64,000 nucleotides of DNA from Hesperophylax magnus (taxonomy: Eukaryota > Arthropoda > Insecta > Trichoptera > Limnephilidae), in the NCBI GenBank assembly GCA_026573805.1, contig JAIUSX010000718.1, positions 1 to 64,000 on the forward strand, in the 5' to 3' direction. Under the pieces are notes generated by a model that saw nothing but the letters and a program-made list of their open reading frames with translations, searched no databases and was not told the origin of the DNA. A program made the position numbers and the translations under genes. Positions 12,801 to 21,782 of the stretch are shown here, one piece after another. Position 1 is the stretch's first letter. Each line of letters begins with the position of its first letter.

Positions 12801-15800
12801 TACCCAAATTTAGGTAGGTAATTTTTATGAATTATAAATTTATTGATTTTTTTTTAAATTTTATAAACCTTTGTGATCTGGTAGCGAGACAAATGAAAGA
12901 TGTAGTTGTTGTGTTGGGTGAGTCAGTTGCGCAGTTGTGAGATGATTCCGGACCGATGATGATGATACTAAGTGTACGCGGCGATGACGGCGGTGGGGTG
13001 GTCGAAGCGGTAGTCAGTGAGTCAACACCGTGGAGACCGGACTGGTAGATGTGTTCTGACCGCCGAAGGTGTCGCAGGGTGTAGGCGCAATAGTCCGCAT
13101 AGAGCCGGGGCGTAGGTATGGTAGGTCGGTGTAGCGGCGCAGTGGAGTAACAGCAGGGCGCGACGCGAGGGAACAGGCCATAGCGGCCAGCCGCCTCAGT
13201 AGGCAGCAAGCAGTCGCAGGGCTCAAAAGTTGGCCACTGTAGAACTGCTAATTGATGACTGACTGAGTACCTTTCCGCTGTCGCTTATATAAGGTGAAGA
13301 ATGTTCCCGAACATTCTAGTTGGTATGGCTACAAACATTGCCAAACAAACTTCTAGCTCAAACGCTTGGCACTATGTACTAAGTAATACTTGACACCGTC
13401 CGACTCGAGTAGTGGCGTACCACTACAAACCCTTAAAATAAGGTGAAATCTAGATGGATTTATTGGCTTTAAATCACAGTAAGCAGTTTATATGTTTCCG
13501 TATTAATATTTGGAGTAAATCTCCTTCGCTCGAGTGGAAAACATTACTGTGTCAGATAGAACCTTGTTTATTCCAAGTTAAGTATAAGGAACTGAAAGGA
13601 GAAGGCAGTAAACCGGAAGGAGTGATGACCTATCTTACAGGGATACAACATGACTGATAAACTTTGAAATTAAGATATTAATATTTATTTTTCTATTTAT
13701 TTTAGTGTCTCACCTGTAACCAGGGGCCGCCAGCCGGGACACGTTGCACCTGTAGGCCCCCCGGTCCTGAGCCCCCACGGGGTCTATCTCCAGGGCCCCC
13801 GTCGGTAGCACAGTCATGCGGGTCTCGTCCAGCCGAATGGGGGCTTCGTTTTTCAACCACTGGATCTGAAACAGAACATGAGAAAATTTTATAATAGGAA
13901 TAAATAAGAAAGATTCCAAGATACAACCGAATCTTTCTCTGATTTTTCTGTTTTACATTTTTTGTTTGAGAGTAGTCAATATTTTGTATCATAGGTTAGT
14001 TATAATATTCTCCTGACGATGGAAGGGTGCTTCCGAAACCGGTAGAGTACAATTAAAATTAAAGTGGTCTAAAACAAATTTATATCTTTTATGTAAATTA
14101 TGACGAGCCACAAAGTAAATGCTTATTACAAATATGAAATATATACTTCTTCAATAATTGCAATATCACTTTGTGGAGTCATTTTAAATTATGAAAATAA
14201 CCAACTTTGTTTAGTATACTTTATATCCTGATGTTGATAATTTTTATGATATATGTAATAATAATAGTTTATTCCAGTAGGTACGCACGCATGGGTAGTC
14301 AAATGCATACATTCTACCTTTCAAAGAAAAACTATCAATAAAAAATAGTGTTGTAAACAAAATTTGCTAATTTTCATAATAAATAAACAGAAAATAGAGA
14401 TGGTTCATCTGAAATAGACTGTCACTGCGGTTTCCAGCAGGAACTGACAGCCGATTTCAGGTATCTAACATCTCTATTTCTCTGTGTCAAAATTTATATA
14501 TCTATGGTCACTCGCCACGCACATCACGGTTGCCGCAATGAAATGATTGAATCTTTTTTGAAATAGCGACCCGATCATTAGCGGTTCGGGATCCAGGACT
14601 AGTTTGTGTGGGTTAAAATTTTTATTGTTGTCATATTCCCCTAACTGCCCGGAGCCAGTGGAACTATGACATCCCCAATCAGGGTCATGTTGTGAGACTG
14701 AAGTCCAAGTCCAAGTGAATACCTTGATGTCCAGTGGCCCCGGCGGCTGGGCATGATGCTGCCTGCCCAGAGCCGAGGGTTTGGTGTAGGACGGGATCCG
14801 GCCCCTTACGGAGCAGGCGAAGAAGGCCGACTCTCCCGGGTAGACTGTCAGGTCCTGGGGCTCGGCGTCGAACGTAGGGAGACCTGGAAATTAAACAAAC
14901 ACAAATAATGTTATGATACTAACGTACTCTAAAATGATTCTACAAACAGCATCCTCAAAACAACTGTTGCAATAAATCTATTGATAGCCCATTCCTCTTG
15001 GAGTGCTATGGCCAATTTGAGACAGAGCACGTGCTGAATGGGCTAGAACCAAAAGGTACGAAGCCAGTGGCGACATTGGTTTCCATTCAAATATATCAGT
15101 GGCTGAGTTGGCATCACGTTTGGGTCGTACATTCAATTCCTCGACTGGCTATGTCCTCCATCAGGTCACATTTAACATTTTCCGCTATCTATGGTGGTAG
15201 TAGAAGATTTTCAAATATTGTCAGGTTATTCGTAACCCGGGAATGTTTGTCTTTCTTAAAAAAATAAAAAAAATTCAATGTTCTTTTTTATTCTACCCCT
15301 CAGAAAAAATCAGGCTTTTGATAGATAGATTGTTGGCAAATGAATTCGAATCCTGCAGTGGGTACTGCCTGCCATCCAGTACAATTAAGTGTTGCTTAAT
15401 GAAAACATCACCAGTCCAGTATATTGTAGTAAAGCTTGTAGGTAGGTTTTGTACAGATGTTTATTGGGGAACTGATAATGGGAAGAGAGAGGTCGAGACA
15501 CGCTTCTATATCTTTATATAATCCCTGAAAGCATTCTGTCTAGCTTGCACTCATCCTCTTTCACACACACATTACACGTTAACTTTCATCCTGACGAAGG
15601 AAAGGTTCTTTCGGAACCGGTGTTATTCAAAACGAAACTATTATGATTAATATGGAATATTAATTTACTGGGTAGTGTGACGGTGGCGACTCTGGAGACG
15701 ATAGTGCCCACACCCTCGGCGCTGATGAGGCACTGGTAGTCTCCCGGCTGCGCACCGGTGCCCAGATCTGTCAGCTCCAGTGTACCATTGTCAAATATTT

Positions 15801-17050
15801 TCCTGAAAAAATTTACATTATTATTGTTATATTATATTACTAGATTTACCCCGCCACACATTGCTGTGGCTCAGTCTGTCTGTGCAGATATAGAAACAAT
15901 GGCAATTGCTTTTACGTCCAACAGATGGCGCTGTTTAAAATAAAAAGCCTGTTTGTTCAACAGATGTTTTTCAAAAAAGCATGTTTTTACCTGTCACAGA
16001 TGACATCTAAGTAATATAGGTAAATAAAAATACACAAATGTTCGAATGCAATGTTGTGTCAAAATTTCAAAGCAATCGGTGAAGAACTTTCCGAGATTTA
16101 AGATTTTAAACAAATAAACATTTACATTTTCATTTATATGGATATATTTATTCATTTTCTGAAATTTGGCAGTTTACATTTTATCAGTGTGCACAAGTGT
16201 AGTACTGCCAAAATAAAATCAATTATTGATTTCTTCCTTGTGACTTTACCTCTAATAAGACATATTAAAAATTTAAATTATGAAATTTATATAAATCAAA
16301 AAATCGCTAATGATAAATGTTTTCAAAAAATCTATCAAAAATAAAAACATCGGGGTAAGTCCACAATGTTATTGTTTTCCGTGGCCGAAGGAAAACCAAA
16401 AACGTTGTGGTCCCGACCCTTGTGGTGATGTTCTTGTTTTCGTCAGACGTTTTGAAAACATTTTGTTGCAGGAGACCCGACTTTATAAAAACTTACCAAA
16501 AAGGGTGATTGGCGCGACCGGGATAAGATCAGCTTACATTTCATTTTCAATCTAAATTTTCAAGATATGACAGCAGAATATTATAAATATCATTCCATTC
16601 CTTCAGTGAAAGGGTTACCAGGAGATGGCGAAGAGGAAAGTACCTGGCAATTCATAACATGGTCAGCAAACACGGCTAAAGCCATTTCAAGCAACGTTTT
16701 GATTATGAATGGTGATCTTTATATACTATACTGAGATTATCTTCTTCTTTAAATCTGTTGTAATGTATCTCACCTATAATAATTATCTGAAATAATATCA
16801 GCCGCCCGTGTGCACAATAAGCACTACAAACAAGAGTACGTCCCTGCTTCTGGCTACAATATGTCTCACCTGTAGGGGTCTCCGGTGGTGTCCAGCGGCG
16901 GCGCATCGTCCAGGGGCAGCGTGGGCGCCCAACGCCAAGTGGTGAGTGCACCGGGCGCGCCCGCCGCGGGGGCACAGTGCAGCAAGAGCGCGCCGCCGCC
17001 AGGCACCGACGCGTCCGAGGGCTCTGTGGCGAAGCGCAGCACGGACGAAC
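717..17050 (-). CDS. fra: frazzled / DCC / neogenin Netrin receptor, ectodomain part (15 exons, both ends outside window)
   Basis: Single-pass axon-guidance receptor for Netrin. Fifteen exons on the minus strand join in consistent phase into about 809 residues. The order is Ig1 (exons at 17050-15669), Ig2 (14883-13714), a linker (11496-11390), Ig3 (11283-7393), Ig4 (7072-5874), then FN3-1 (4316-3223), FN3-2 (3514-2234), FN3-3 (2479-1326) and the start of FN3-4 (878-717). Each Ig domain keeps its cysteine pair (LHC/YQC, FAC/YRC, MDC/YQC, LEC/FQC), and each FN3 keeps its core tryptophan (LSW, VSW, VIW, VSW). The mature N-terminus LRFATEPSD is typical of DCC/neogenin, and four Ig followed by FN3 repeats is the family architecture (normally 4 Ig, 6 FN3, one membrane helix and P1-P3 motifs). 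The signal-peptide exon and the C-terminal half are not visible. Ig2 contains an insertion rich in Pro, Ser and Gln. Exons are much more GC-rich than introns. Identification rests on architecture and motif recognition; no database search was run. Confidence 0.93.
1326..1446 (-). CDS. fra: fra exon: end of FN3-3 and linker
   Basis: Acceptor taattgcag, donor aaca|gtaagc. It encodes VRVCAFNVNGTGPFTEW, then a charged linker ending VPAEPSPLN. Confidence 0.9.
1861..2034 (-). CDS. fra: fra exon: FN3-3 core
   Basis: Acceptor tattccag, donor tcag|gtattg. Phase 0 at both ends. It encodes VLVIWEAPPPESRNGDITGY, highly typical of the third FN3 domain of DCC-family receptors, and SLNNLDRMATYQ. Confidence 0.94.
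2234..2479 (-). CDS. fra: fra exon: end of FN3-2 and start of FN3-3
   Basis: Acceptor tattctag, donor ctcg|gtaagc. Phase 0 at both ends. It encodes LRPFTEYAVRVVAHS, a Gly/Ser/Pro-rich loop, and SAPLNLTLQP. Confidence 0.92.
2983..3062 (+). pseudogene. LINE reverse transcriptase relic in fra intron
   Basis: The plus strand reads GVPQGSLLGAFLFLPYIKDL, the RT motif B region of a non-LTR retrotransposon. Frames are lost on both sides. The flanking 2760-2900 and 3065-3130 segments share short phrases such as the Ctcttcctc-atctg string and are probably part of the same decayed insertion. Confidence 0.6.
3223..3514 (-). CDS. fra: fra exon: end of FN3-1 and start of FN3-2
   Basis: Acceptor attttttag, donor cgag|gtaatt. 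It encodes SLQPNTAYHFRALAYN, the closing strand of FN3-1, then APRDLRV and LQVSWAAPQPVPG of FN3-2. Confidence 0.92.
4130..4316 (-). CDS. fra: fra exon: linker and first half of FN3-1
   Basis: Acceptor ccactaacgcag with a good pyrimidine tract, donor tgag|gtaagt. It encodes ASADDDDAATS, then PSEPLEFTALIVKARF, LSWREPITTNGDI and YSVIYKVKGS. The same frame stays open upstream of this acceptor (see the 4317-4826 entry). Confidence 0.9.
4317..4826 (-). other. in-frame open extension of the FN3-1 exon (possible alternative exon part)
   Basis: The frame of the FN3-1 exon remains open for about 170 codons upstream of its strong acceptor. The product would be rich in Asn, Ser and Asp, with a five-Asn run, and of low complexity. 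A weaker acceptor (gttaaacag before 4826) would splice the Ig4 exon to it in the correct phase. If used, this inserts a long flexible linker between Ig4 and FN3-1. It may also be plain intron. Confidence 0.4.
5101..5457. mobile_element. MITE with about 105-bp terminal inverted repeats and TA target duplication
   Basis: It begins cagggtgtatcggcac and ends with the reverse complement. The arms match for about 105 bases with a few mismatches, and TA flanks both ends (5099-5100, 5458-5459). The middle has no coding capacity. This fits a non-autonomous Tc1/mariner-type element. Confidence 0.85.
5874..5989 (-). CDS. fra: fra exon: Ig4, second half
   Basis: Acceptor tattccag, donor gccg|gtaagt. It encodes LRIQGLMPVDVGIFQCVAS and AQLTVLSA, closing Ig4. 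It ends with one base of a Gly codon, which is compatible with both acceptors proposed for the next exon. Confidence 0.92.
6150..6760 (-). pseudogene. LINE ORF2 C-terminal relic
   Basis: With several stops and frameshifts the minus strand reads LEYAFQI, KNVDII, IQRQFIKISKDMK, RRKGDLIETFKI and NRIVEAWNELPQYVIDA. These are hallmarks of the region after the RT domain in CR1/Jockey-like LINEs. It lies in the intron between the two Ig4 exons and is old. Confidence 0.6.
6909..7072 (-). CDS. fra: fra exon: Ig4, first half
   Basis: Acceptor ttgttcag, donor gcgg|gtcagt. It encodes VPPRFIKRPLDVTATERQ, LELECQVYG and VRWLKNGEVI. Confidence 0.92.
7393..7534 (-). CDS. fra: fra exon: Ig3, second half
   Basis: Acceptor ttttctag, donor tcag|gtaaag. 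It encodes GVLYISSVKESDAGTYQC and then ATAILDVQ, completing Ig3. Ends in phase 0. Confidence 0.92.
8057..8890. repeat. 37-bp minisatellite, about 22 copies
   Basis: The unit resembles tttcactattttgtatgaatgctcaataatccgtcgc, given here as positions of a 37-base period with gctcaata/gaactata variants. A higher-order block of about 151 bp containing the divergent gaatgaaagctc units occurs twice (near 8590-8740 and 8741-8880). Confidence 0.9.
9061..9572. repeat. inverted repeat pair, 38-bp arms about 440 bp apart
   Basis: Arms 9061-9098 and 9535-9572 are near reverse complements (core gatttctcataatc). The space between has no coding potential. This may be a decayed TIR element; the ends and target duplication are not resolved. 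Confidence 0.45.
9696..9895 (-). mobile_element. diverged non-autonomous Helitron copy (31462-31766 family)
   Basis: The reverse complement aligns by eye with the middle of the 31462-31766 element: cagtgatatcactgaaaa, gtgccaggagtgtttagag, caatatctctgcaccg, and the stretch through aaagtcgatgtaatgtag. Both ends are eroded. Confidence 0.6.
9900..11195. other. rest of large fra intron
   Basis: AT-rich with poly-A and poly-T runs. GC-richer islands at 10200-10265 and 10445-10610 show no recognisable product. Short phrases such as gttagaaccttgt recur (9897, 9925, 10050), hinting at an unidentified old repeat. Confidence 0.4.
11196..11283 (-). CDS. fra: fra exon: Ig3, first half
   Basis: Acceptor ttcgtcag, donor tcaa|gtaaaa. 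It encodes GSPVTMDCAASGNP and ITWLNNG. The intron that follows is 3.66 kb and full of repeats. Confidence 0.9.
11390..11496 (-). CDS. fra: fra exon: Ig2 G strand to Ig3 A strand
   Basis: Acceptor attccag, donor gaag|gtatcg. It encodes LSNKAQLTINMDM and then APKFIAEPRSLTVTEG, the linker typical between Ig2 and Ig3 of this family. Confidence 0.88.
11575..12165. repeat. 66-bp minisatellite built from about 13-base subunits
   Basis: The period is 66 bases with internal repetition of aaaatgat(t/c)gta(g/c)gcaaataat. Because 66 is a multiple of 3, an artificial 144-codon frame with 22-residue periodicity runs through it on the minus strand. It should not be annotated as a gene. Confidence 0.9.
12830..13427 (-). 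mobile_element. possible solo LTR or retroelement promoter region in fra intron
   Basis: On the minus strand the segment could start at tgtagtggtacgcc (13427), a typical LTR beginning. It has HSE, TATA and initiator signals, a GC-rich transcribed part with short open frames, and a late AATAAA near 12840. No target duplication or clear CA end was found, so the LTR reading is only a hypothesis. The short frames here (about 70 and 125 codons) resemble no known protein. Confidence 0.35.
13257..13319 (-). promoter_or_regulatory. heat-shock type core promoter: HSE + TATA + Inr
   Basis: Minus strand: heat-shock element 13316-13299 with alternating GAA and TTC blocks (gaatgttcgggaacattc), TATATAA at 13291-13285, and arthropod initiator TCAGT at 13266-13262 or TCAGTC at 13262-13257. 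The TATA-to-initiator distance is about 27-31 bases. This is the classical layout of insect heat-inducible promoters. It points in the same direction as fra. Confidence 0.65.
13714..13865 (-). CDS. fra: fra exon: Ig2, second half
   Basis: Acceptor tgtttcag, donor acag|gtgag. It encodes IQWLKNEAPIRLDE through GAYRCNVSR: the C-strand tryptophan and second cysteine of Ig2. Confidence 0.92.
14010..14050 (+). ncRNA. hammerhead-like motif
   Basis: CTGACGA, then a GGAAG/CTTCC stem, then GAAAC followed by the palindromic CCGG and GTA, then GAG that can pair with CTC before the core. This matches the order of a minimal type I hammerhead core as found in Penelope-like retroelements. Stem I is short and folding was not computed. 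Confidence 0.3.
14637..14712 (+). repeat. copy of dispersed repeat (ggcatcccc family)
   Basis: It shares ctaactgc, cggagccagtg, actatg and catccccaatc phrases with copies at 18938-19035 (minus), 31905-32055 and 44125-44285. Confidence 0.6.
14723..14883 (-). CDS. fra: fra exon: Ig2, first half
   Basis: Acceptor aatttccag, donor caag|gtattc. It encodes FDAEPQDLTVYPGES and FACSV (first Ig2 cysteine), then an insertion rich in Pro, Ser and Gln before the C strand. Ends in phase 0. Confidence 0.9.
15090..15165 (+). repeat. tRNA-derived SINE fragment
   Basis: The Pol III A box TGGCTGAGTTGG is followed by a B-box-like attcaattcc. It is the same family as 30375-30465 but has a shorter A-B spacing. 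No cloverleaf forms. Confidence 0.5.
15669..15802 (-). CDS. fra: fra exon: Ig1, second half
   Basis: Acceptor ttttttcag, donor ccca|gtaaat. Phase matches the preceding exon. It encodes FDNGTLELTDL and GDYQCLIS, supplying the second Ig1 cysteine and the G strand. Confidence 0.9.
15840..16142 (-). mobile_element. non-autonomous Helitron, about 303 bp
   Basis: On the minus strand it starts TCCATATAAATG after an A and ends gcggggtaaatCTAG before a T, the A|TC...CTAG|T insertion rule of Helitrons. A short hairpin lies near the 3' end. A related copy is at 59702-60110. It lies in the intron between the two Ig1 exons. Confidence 0.8.
16348..16423. repeat. imperfect hairpin, arms of about 32 bases
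   Basis: The left arm (cggggtaagtccacaatg...) and right arm (...acgttgtggtcccgacc) are reverse complements with several mismatches, around a short gtggccga loop. It could be a fold-back element; function unknown. Confidence 0.45.
16600..16712 (+). repeat. dispersed repeat, 3' part
   Basis: It contains agtacctggcaattcat and cacggctaaagccatttc followed by aagcaacgtttt. The same strings end the copy at 44125-44285. Confidence 0.6.
16870..17050 (-). CDS. fra: fra exon: Ig1, first half
   Basis: Acceptor tttctag before 17050 and donor cag|gtgag after 16870. The exon starts with the last two bases of a codon and ends two bases into the next. It encodes LRFATEPSD and the first Ig1 cysteine (LLLHC), then a Pro/Ala-rich stretch with a WRW core. 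Confidence 0.9.
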
Positions 17051-19454
17051 CTAGAAACAAAAAAAAAATTGTTATCATTTTGGCAAAAATATGATTCTTT
17101 CTTCTTTTGGGGCCCTCTCTTATTTGATGTTGGCCATCATCGGGACATAATTATTGTGCTTCATCATTACATAGTAGGAATACCGTAAACATAATAATCA
17201 AAGTATAAATATTGTGCATTTGATTAAGCACCTTAATATTAGTTTATTTTTGTTTTCGTTACCTAAGTATTTCGATGCCACTATGTATTTAAAGGATCAC
17301 TAAAATGTGTAATGCTGACACGCTTTAGTAAAACGCAAATAGATGGCATTGTAGAAATGCCTTTGGACAAAGAAATTCAAATTACATGATTGCTGCAGTG
17401 TATTTCTTAATTAACAAAACTACTGTTCATTATAAAATTTGTTTCCATCGGGTCTGGCTGGAGATCCGAATTGCTTTCAAAAACATAATAATTGTGAAAG
17501 GTGGCTATGTAATTACTAGAGCATTACTATTTCAGGAAGGCATCGCTTTTTAGGTTAGTGGATCTTTCGACACACGTTTAGGCATTAATAAACTGTTATT
17601 ATTTTTAATGATAAAGTAATGTTTATAAGACAAGGATTTATGCATAGCATAAAGGATAACAAATAATTATAAGCAATAATTAGATATTTCACTCGACTAA
17701 CATTGCTTATGAGTACGAACGATATAAGCAGGTACAATACAAGTTATCATAGAAAGTTCTGTTGTACAATGATTGTATATACAAACAAGAATACAAAATA
17801 AGTTCTTAGCCACTGGAGCTTATTTGGCCACATTCTGGCCATTACACTGGTTGGTAGTTGGTACTATGAAAGTTATTACGATTAAAATAAAATTAAAGGC
17901 ACGTGACAAAGCTCGCAAATGAAAGTGATAGATGATTTAATGATTGTGAGCTATGGTTATGTTCAAGGTGTTTTTTTGTGAGTTTTAGTACCGTCTCAAA
18001 ATATTATTTCTTCTCTAATGGCAATTATCTATATGAAATCGTAAGTATGAAAATAATGATCGTGTAAAGCGAAAATTTTTCGTGTGGATCCCGATTTGGG
18101 AATTGACATGAAAAAAAGTATTGTGTAAAACAATCGTTAGGCCAGTGGAAAAATAGCATTTGCGGAAATTTTTTAGTTTTAATAAAAATAAATCTAGTGT
18201 ATGAAATATGAAAATTTTAAAATTATTTTTAAGATAGAATCCAGTAAATGATCATAAATCGATACCTCAACGCCCCATAGCTCATGATCGAAATGACGAT
18301 GGCCTAGAAAATTCAAACAGAAAAAGCTGTGTAAATTTCAAGACGCCGCAACTTATTATTCAAAAGTGTTTGCTTATTGTGGCAATGAAAGCAGATTCCG
18401 CTTTTACGTCTAGCCAAATCGTATTAAATTTTTACAAGCGGTTAACACGGCAATAATGGCATTATTGCATTTTATTATTCATCAATAATCGTTAGAGCCG
18501 CAAAGACATTTTGGTAGGGCCTATCAAACGTAACAATCTGAGTGACTCCCAAAGCATATTATGGCATCGTAAAATGAATGTCGTCAAACTATTACGATCC
18601 GTTATAATATTATTTCCAAAGGAGGTTTCGGAAATACGTAAGCACGATCTCTCGCGACGCCGATGTGCCGAAAATAGCACCAGAGTCAGGACCGAAATAT
18701 ACATTGGGCCGATTGGACGCCGCACCACGGGCTCAATCGTTTTAGAGGCTTCTTGTTGAAACGAAAACATCAGATTAATAGCCCAAGCGACCAAATTCTT
18801 ACGAAATATTACGAAATTTGAGATTCAGTCAAAATCGTAAGTAAATACTCTCAAAATCGCTGTGATGAAAGATCAACATTAAGAATCGAAAATTTGCTTG
18901 AAAAGGCTTTAACCATATTTGTTGACTAGATATGAATATCCCCTTCCCCACCACTTTTGGCGTCACAGCATACCCTAATTGGGGATGCCATAGTCTCACT
19001 GGATCCCGACGGTTGAATCAGTCCCTGTGCTGTGTTCACATAAATAATTTTCTATTTCAGACAGTTAAAAAAAATGATTTTCATGAATTTTAAGATCTCG
19101 AAAAATGATCTCGCCTTGATCTGACACTGTCATAAGTCGTGCATTGTGTGTGTGAATGTAAACGGTAAATGTGTGACTGTCAATAGGTGGCGCTAGGCTA
19201 AGGTCAGGGGTCGTCAAGTGGGAGAAGTGAGAGGCTGTAGCAGCAGCAGGGAGAGGGGATGGGGAAGGTGGGTTGCAGACGCCGATCTGAGAGATTTATC
19301 GGATAAACAATAAAGATGAAATGATAAGAATAGATTTTATTAGAAATGTAACAAACTGCTGACTGTTATTTCTTTATGTCGCCCAATTCCTCAGATTGAT
19401 AACATTTAAAAGAGGTGAAACAGCATTTTCGTGAATTCTATGGAGCTGCTATAA
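17051..19454. other. non-coding upstream part of fra (probably intron)
   Basis: Mostly unique AT-rich DNA. The 18938-19035 segment is a minus-strand copy of the ggcatcccc repeat. A 100-codon minus frame around 18492-18794 has no recognised homology; one part of it might be a signal-peptide exon (see findings). Otherwise I see nothing. Confidence 0.4.
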
Positions 19455-19612
19455 CTTCTTTGCTGACTTATTTCCTGATTTGATCGGAATAAACTATTTT
19501 CTTTGCCGACTTATTTCCTGATTTGATCGGAATAAACTATTTTCTTTGCCGACTTATTTCCTGATTTGATCGGAATAAACTATTTTCTTTGCCGAATTAT
19601 TTCCTGATTTTC
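19455..19612. repeat. 43-bp tandem repeat, about 3.7 copies
   Basis: The unit ttctttgccgacttatttcc plus tgatttgatcggaataaacta is repeated almost perfectly. The last copy is truncated after tgatttt. Confidence 0.9.
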
Positions 19613-20160
19613 CTAGGATTGGATGCAAAAGGTGTTTTACTAAAAAAAAGTAGTGTCTCCGGAGATTTATATATTATTTTTGTTAGCGGTGAAGATTTCT
19701 CGGATGCCAGGACAACTATAATAACTAACTCTGCATTATAAACTAATAGCTATTTACAAAATAAAATAAAGATTATCCCCACAAACAAAAATGACCGAAG
19801 AGGCGCCCCTCTGACTGAAACAGGGTGGAAAAATTGTATTCAAACGAACGAATTATTTCTGCTAAGATATTTTAATTTACAGTTTGTCTTATTTTCTTAA
19901 CCCTTCAGGCATATTAACCGTTACATTTCTTAAAGATGCTGTCAGAAAGTCAGAGAATAAGTGTGTATTTCCGCTTCTCAATAAAATCCAAATAAATGGG
20001 ATATTTCTGAACGTATTCGAAAATTAAGAACTGATATATTTTTATTTTTAAATATTACAATTTTGAAATTAAACATAATTTTTTTAAATGGCTTTTCTTA
20101 CGTATTTTCTACACTCAACTAAAATTACTCGTAACTAAAATAAACATATGTTATTATCCA

Positions 20161-20530
20161 AATGTATTATAAACATTACTGCTACCACACTTTTATTAGA
20201 CGAATGTATTATAAACATTACTGCTACCACACTTTTATTAGACGAATGTATTATAAACATTACTGCTACCACACTTTTATTAGACGAATGTATTATAAAC
20301 ATTACTGCTACCACACTTTTATTAGACGAATGTATTATAAACATTACTGCTACCACACTTTTATTAGACGAATGTATTATAAACATTACTGCTACCACAC
20401 TTTTATTAGACGAATGTATTATAAACATTACTGCTACCACACTTTTATTAGATGAATGTATTATAAACATTACTGCTACCACACTTTTATTAGACGAATG
20501 TATTATAAACATTACTGCTACCACACTTTT
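20161..20530. repeat. 42-bp tandem repeat, about 8.8 nearly identical copies
   Basis: The unit begins aatgtattataaacattact, period 42. Only one c/t change is seen (gacg to gatg, near 20451). Since 42 is divisible by 3, long repetitive frames appear on both strands; they are artefacts. High identity implies recent expansion or gene conversion. Confidence 0.95.
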
Positions 20531-20861
20531 CTGTCGTTTCATATAAAAATAATTAATAACAAATTCACAAAGTTTCATAATGTTTTTCTAAATTGCGGTC
20601 GGAACCTTTGGTTTGATAGAGGTGAACATTTTAATTATTCTGTGGTTAACTTCTATATTTGAATTTAAAGCTTAGTATTTTTCTTTCTAACACCGTTTAG
20701 TTCATATTTCTAACTATGATGATAAAGGAGACAAAAATTTTTATGAGACCAAATCAGCTGTTTTGAAAAGCGAGCAAATTGACTATACGAATAATAAAAC
20801 ATTAAATTCATATAACTGAACAAATTAATCTTCTGGTGTTTAGTAATAATAATAATAGTAA

Positions 20862-20895
20862 CTAGCAGTTAAAAACCCGCTCCGCGGGTTTTTGC
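20862..20895 (-). other. Helitron 3' terminus: hairpin + CTAG
   Basis: Minus strand: aaaaacccgc-gga-gcgggttttt stem-loop, then aactgCTAG, with T as the next host base. A second hairpin (ctgggcgaagcccaa) lies just inside at about 20926-20940. Confidence 0.8.
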
Positions 20896-20960
20896 TGCTA
20901 GGCCCTGCGGGCGGCACTTCATTGGGCTTCGCCCAGTTTGAGTGATACTAACAGTTACAT

Positions 20961-21780
20961 TTAATAGGTAGATATTAGATCAATGGGTAGATATATAATA
21001 GAAAGACATTCTGAACCATTAAACACCCCTCACCCCAACATAAATCTCGTCAATGAGAAAAATGTTTCCTCTTCCATACCACCGAAATGATTTAATTTTT
21101 AAATCGAAACTTAAATTGCAAAATATTTATATGTAATTTGAAAATAAAAAAAAATATCAACATATTACATATAACTTTGGTAAAATAATATACTCTTACC
21201 AAAAGACTGTCAAAGTAATTACATTTTTTTTTAAATATATTAAGAATTATTTTATTGGGATATGTCCTAAAAATCTACATATTTGGGTGAAATAATATTA
21301 CGCTCTTACCTAACGATTGTCAAAGTAAATACACCAAAACTCTCTTAATTCTTAGGCTGGAAAACCTTACAGGTGGGATAAATTGAGTCAAAAAACAAAA
21401 CTTTTTAAGCAAGTACAATTTATTATACTTTTATTTTTTACAATCTACAACATAATATTGTACACTTTCATTAGGAAAAAATCTCTTTATAAACAATATT
21501 ATCCGTATACCAATCAGTCAGAATTTGTATAAATAACGATGACTGCGCTCAAACTGTCCATGAGAAAATACTGGTTCAGGAAGTAACAGTCCAACCCGTT
21601 CAAAAGTTTGTCCTTGAGATTTATTGATGGTCATTGCATAAGCTAATTTGACTAATTGTAACATCCGAAAAAGTGTTTTAAATTCTAGGAATGAAATGTA
21701 CTGTACCTTTTCTGTTCCCCGTAATGATTTTGGCTTGAATTAAGTTACAGCTGAAATTTTTATAGCACCGCTTTTGTGAG
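20961..21780 (-). other. Helitron 3' non-coding and C-terminal remnant
   Basis: AT-rich with no long frame. 21500-21760 probably encodes the last helicase motifs in broken form (for example QTFERVGL and YAMTINKSQGQT readable on the minus strand near 21595-21650). Confidence 0.5.
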
Positions 21781-21782
21781 AA

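Noticed and set aside
12830..13226. Protein gene downstream of the heat-shock promoter
   Set aside because: Two overlapping short frames, biased composition, no recognised domain; more likely untranslated LTR sequence.
16885..17188. Plus-strand frames opposite the Ig1 exon
   Set aside because: Shadow frames of a GC-rich coding exon on the other strand.
20135..20662. Repetitive proteins on both strands
   Set aside because: All arise from the 42-bp array, open in several frames at once.
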